Shown piece after piece: positions 4,961-7,334 of a DNA stretch of 7,334 nt. Under the pieces are notes generated by a model. It worked only from the letters and a program-made list of their open reading frames with translations, was not told where the DNA came from and ran no database searches. This DNA comes from an uncultured Acetatifactor sp. (GTDB lineage Bacteria; Bacillota; Clostridia; Lachnospirales; Lachnospiraceae), in the NCBI GenBank assembly GCA_934394515.1, contig CAKRRU010000116.1, forward strand, positions 1 through 7,334, read 5' to 3'. How positions within the stretch are numbered: position 1 is the stretch's first letter; each line of letters starts with the position of its first letter. The position numbers were made by a program, and so were the translations under genes.

Positions 4961-7054
4961 TTAGTCTTCCGCATTGTTCTCGGCAACCTTTGCAGCTCTG
5001 GCTGCGACTTCTTTCTCCTGTACATCTGAAGGAGTCTGTTCATAACGTGCGAATTCATAGGAGTAGTCTCCTCTGCCGCCGGTCATGGAACGCAGATCCG
5101 TGCAGTAACCGAACAATCCGCTCATGGGAATATCCGCTTCAATGATCTGTTTACCGCCGCTCATGGGAGTCATCCCCAGTACACGTCCGCGTCTCTTATT
5201 CAAGTCTCCCATAATGTCCCCCGTATAAGCGTCGGGAACCGTTACCTTCAATGACATGATCGGCTCTAAGAGAACCGGGCACGCTTCCATCACACCTTTT
5301 TTGAATGCCTGGATTGCGGCAGTCTTGAACGCCATCTCGGAAGAATCCACCGGATGATAGGAACCGTCATATAATACCGCTTTTACACCCACAACAGGAT
5401 ATGCCGCCAGAGGTCCCTTACCTACCGCTTCCTGGATACCCTTTTCCACGGCAGGGAAGAAATTCTTCGGCACTGCTCCGCCTACGACTTCTGTTGCAAA
5501 CTCATAGGATTTCGTCAGATCTCCGGAAGGCGAAAACCGCATCTTGACGTGACCGTACTGACCATGTCCGCCGGACTGCTTTTTATATTTGTATTCCACA
5601 TCCGATTGTTTTTTGATTGTTTCCTTATATGCGATCTTCGGTTTGGACAGTTCGATTTCTACTTTATATTCGTTCAGTAATCTGCTCACCACAATATCCA
5701 GATGCTGATCGCCCATGCCGTATAATAATGTCTGCCGGTTCTCCGCATCGTTTACGACGCGAATGGTCAGATCCTCGTGCGTCATCTTCTGCAATGCCTG
5801 GGAAATCTTATCCACATCAGCCTTATTCTTCGGTTTATATCTCATATATGTATACGGTGTGGAGATATCAAACTTACCGTATTTGATCGTTGTAGTCTTC
5901 GTAGACAGACTGTTGCCGGTTCGTGCCGCCGTGAGCTTCGCCAGAGCTCCGATATCGCCCACATGCAGTTCACTTACTTCAATAGGTTTATTGCCCTGCA
6001 ATACATAGATCTTTCCGATTTTTTCCTCAATATCACGGTCTATGTTGTATAACAGATCATCCGTCTTCAAAACACCGGAATTCACTTTGATCAGAGAGTA
6101 TTTTCCAATGAACGGATCCACGATGGTCTTCCAGATATAGGCTGATTTTGCTTTGGAAAAATCATAATCCGCATGGTAGATTTCGTTCGTTTTTAAATTA
6201 ATGCCCGCCACCTCTCTGTTCTCCGGGCTCGGCATGTATTTGATAATATCATCCAACAAGGTGTACATTCCCTGACACAGGACATTCGATCCCATGGTCA
6301 TGGGTACAATACTGCCGTCACAGACATTTGTACGAAGGGCTGCACGGATCTCCGCTTCTGAGAAAGTCTCTCCGCTGAAATACCGCTCCATGAATTCTTC
6401 GCTGGTCTCAGCCACTGCTTCCATCAGGGTATCACGGCAGATCTGCAAGTTGGCCCGGCTGTAATCCGGCACGTCGCAGGGAACGACTTCTTTCCCTTCC
6501 CAACGATTACCGCTCTCGGTAATGACATTGATATATCCTACAAATTTCTCATTTTCACGAATCGGCAGATGGAACGGCGCCATCTTCTTGCCGTACAGGT
6601 TCGTCATGTCCTCTACGACCTGACGGAAGGATGCATTGTCTACATCCATGTTGGAGACATAAATGAAACGGGGCAGCTTATATTTTTCGCAAAGTTCCCA
6701 TGCCTTCTGTGTGCCGACTTCGATACCGGACTTGCCGTTGACTACAATAATGGCTGCACCGGCAGCGCTGACTGCCTCTTCCACTTCTCCCACGAAATCA
6801 AAATATCCTGGAGTATCAATGATATTTATTTTATATCCTTCCCACTCGATGGGTATCACGGAGGTACTGATAGAGAAATGACGTTTCTGTTCTTCTTTAC
6901 TGTAATCGCTGATGGTATTGCCGTCGTCTACCTTCCCCATACGGGAGGTGATGCCGGACAGATAAGCAAAGGCCTCTGCAAGGCTGGTCTTACCGCTGCC
7001 GCCATGGCCCAGTAATACTACGTTACGGATCTTGTCAGTTGTGTAAATATTCAT
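4961..7054 (-). CDS. EF-G-2-like translational GTPase (EF-G paralogue)
   Basis: The ATG at 7054 (697 residues) is chosen because GGAGG (7062-7066) lies 7 nt upstream; a TTG in frame at 7096 would add 14 residues across that ribosome binding site. The full EF-G domain order is present. The P-loop GHGGSGKT is at 16-23, switch I (EEQKRHFSIS) near 54-63 and G3 DTPGYFDF at 80-87. G4 reads SNMD at 134-137. Domain IV has SGGHGQYGHV near 494-503, and domain V has VPDAYTGDIMGDLNKRRGR at 606-624. Canonical EF-G has DTPGHVDF and NKMD, so the catalytic His is replaced by Tyr84 and the Asn-Lys of G4 by Ser-Asn. The Tyr replacement, GVEVGT-like sequence (IEVGT 111-115) and overall pattern match Thermus EF-G-2, whose role is unclear. 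The gene lies apart from an rpsL-rpsG-tuf operon, which also argues for a paralogue rather than main fusA. Confidence 0.9.
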   Translation of the reverse strand: MNIYTTDKIRNVVLLGHGGSGKTSLAEAFAYLSGITSRMGKVDDGNTISDYSKEEQKRHFSISTSVIPIEWEGYKINIIDTPGYFDFVGEVEEAVSAAGAAIIVVNGKSGIEVGTQKAWELCEKYKLPRFIYVSNMDVDNASFRQVVEDMTNLYGKKMAPFHLPIRENEKFVGYINVITESGNRWEGKEVVPCDVPDYSRANLQICRDTLMEAVAETSEEFMERYFSGETFSEAEIRAALRTNVCDGSIVPMTMGSNVLCQGMYTLLDDIIKYMPSPENREVAGINLKTNEIYHADYDFSKAKSAYIWKTIVDPFIGKYSLIKVNSGVLKTDDLLYNIDRDIEEKIGKIYVLQGNKPIEVSELHVGDIGALAKLTAARTGNSLSTKTTTIKYGKFDISTPYTYMRYKPKNKADVDKISQALQKMTHEDLTIRVVNDAENRQTLLYGMGDQHLDIVVSRLLNEYKVEIELSKPKIAYKETIKKQSDVEYKYKKQSGGHGQYGHVKMRFSPSGDLTKSYEFATEVVGGAVPKNFFPAVEKGIQEAVGKGPLAAYPVVGVKAVLYDGSYHPVDSSEMAFKTAAIQAFKKGVMEACPVLLEPIMSLKVTVPDAYTGDIMGDLNKRRGRVLGMTPMSGGKQIIEADIPMSGLFGYCTDLRSMTGGRGDYSYEFARYEQTPSDVQEKEVAARAAKVAENNAED

Positions 7055-7129
7055 ATCCCATCCTCCATTTATTCTGTATTTTGGGTATTTTGCCAAGCCT
7101 TTGGATTGGAATTTTAACCCCTTATGTGT

Positions 7130-7158
7130 ATTTTACTAAATATGTGCTGTGATTACAA
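7130..7158 (-). promoter_or_regulatory. Promoter of the EF-G-like gene
   Basis: On the minus strand, TTGTAA (7153-7158), a 17-nt spacer and TAAAAT (7130-7135) give a good sigma-A promoter. It lies about 76 nt upstream of the chosen start. The rest of the AT-rich gap 7159-7255 shows no clear hairpin, gene or operator. Confidence 0.6.
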
Positions 7159-7255
7159 GTAATTGTTGGTAAATATTGCACATTTTAGGATTTATTATGA
7201 AAAAGATGGTCTATCATTACACAAGAACTGCAGTAAATTGAAAGTTAGTGAATGA

Positions 7256-7334
7256 TTATTGGCTAACCGGACGAACTCCCGGGACGAACAGAATGCCTTC
7301 CGGCAGCTGTAACGTCTCCGAGTGTGAATTCCCT
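7256..7334 (-). CDS. Possible C-terminal end of a gene continuing past the right edge
   Basis: In one minus-strand frame the edge sequence reads 25 residues ending SETLQLPEGILFVPGVRPVS-Q, then TAA (7256-7258). The codons (CTG, CCG, GAA, GGC, TTC, GTC) suit the neighbouring genes, and GC content rises sharply here compared with the AT-rich gap to its left. No intrinsic terminator follows the stop. With so few residues no family can be named, and it may be chance. Confidence 0.3.
   Translation of the reverse strand, partial: GNSHSETLQLPEGILFVPGVRPVSQ

Noticed and set aside
4819..5145. 108-residue plus-strand frame starting GTG at 4819
   Set aside because: Its start lies within the ribosome binding site, it reads through a strong terminator and then runs antisense to the EF-G-like gene.
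6569..7015. 148-residue plus-strand open frame inside the EF-G-like gene
   Set aside because: It is antisense to the GTPase domain, whose motifs are unmistakable; shadow frame.
1..7334. CRISPR array, insertion sequence, phage or defence system
   Set aside because: No spaced repeats, terminal inverted repeats, transposase or nuclease-like proteins were found; the window reads as ordinary chromosome.

Overview
The window looks like ordinary chromosome of a low-to-moderate GC, Gram-positive Clostridia-type bacterium, most likely a member of the Lachnospiraceae. This is inference from gene content: a class B sortase with a long lysine-rich cytoplasmic extension, a small Cys/Gly/Asn-rich protein of a kind common in that family, a clostridial-type leucyl-tRNA synthetase, a stand-alone EF-G paralogue, and strong GGAGG-type ribosome binding sites. 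No insertion sequence, phage, CRISPR, rRNA or tRNA gene was seen.

Layout. Positions 1-766 (minus) hold the first 255 codons of a sortase gene that runs off the left edge. A divergent 162-bp gap separates it from a plus-strand cluster. That cluster contains the Cys-rich protein (929-1198), a 154-bp gap that can fold into a compact three-way-junction RNA, and two overlapping genes of unknown function (1353-1814 and 1807-2112). A strong hairpin terminator at 2092-2133 works in both directions and separates this cluster from the convergent leuS (2167-4578, minus). A 250-bp AT-rich gap carries the leuS promoter. On the other strand it leads to a 16-codon ORF (4829-4879) with a near-ideal Shine-Dalgarno. 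A second bidirectional terminator (4899-4935) lies between that ORF and a minus-strand EF-G-2-like GTPase gene (4961-7054) with its own promoter. The right edge (7256-7334, minus) may hold the last 25 codons of another gene.

How the genes relate. leuS and the EF-G-like gene are translation-related but each appears to be transcribed alone. The sortase acts at the cell surface. The Cys-rich protein could be a surface or spore-layer component, but this is inference only. The two unknown genes are translationally coupled and probably work together.

Best leads: (1) the structured RNA at 1235-1336, whose hairpin loop can pair with sequence directly next to the downstream ribosome binding site; (2) the 16-residue hydrophobic peptide ORF with its own terminator; (3) the uncharacterised overlapping gene pair; (4) the EF-G-like protein, which has Tyr in place of the catalytic His and an altered G4 motif. 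None of these could be checked against databases here.
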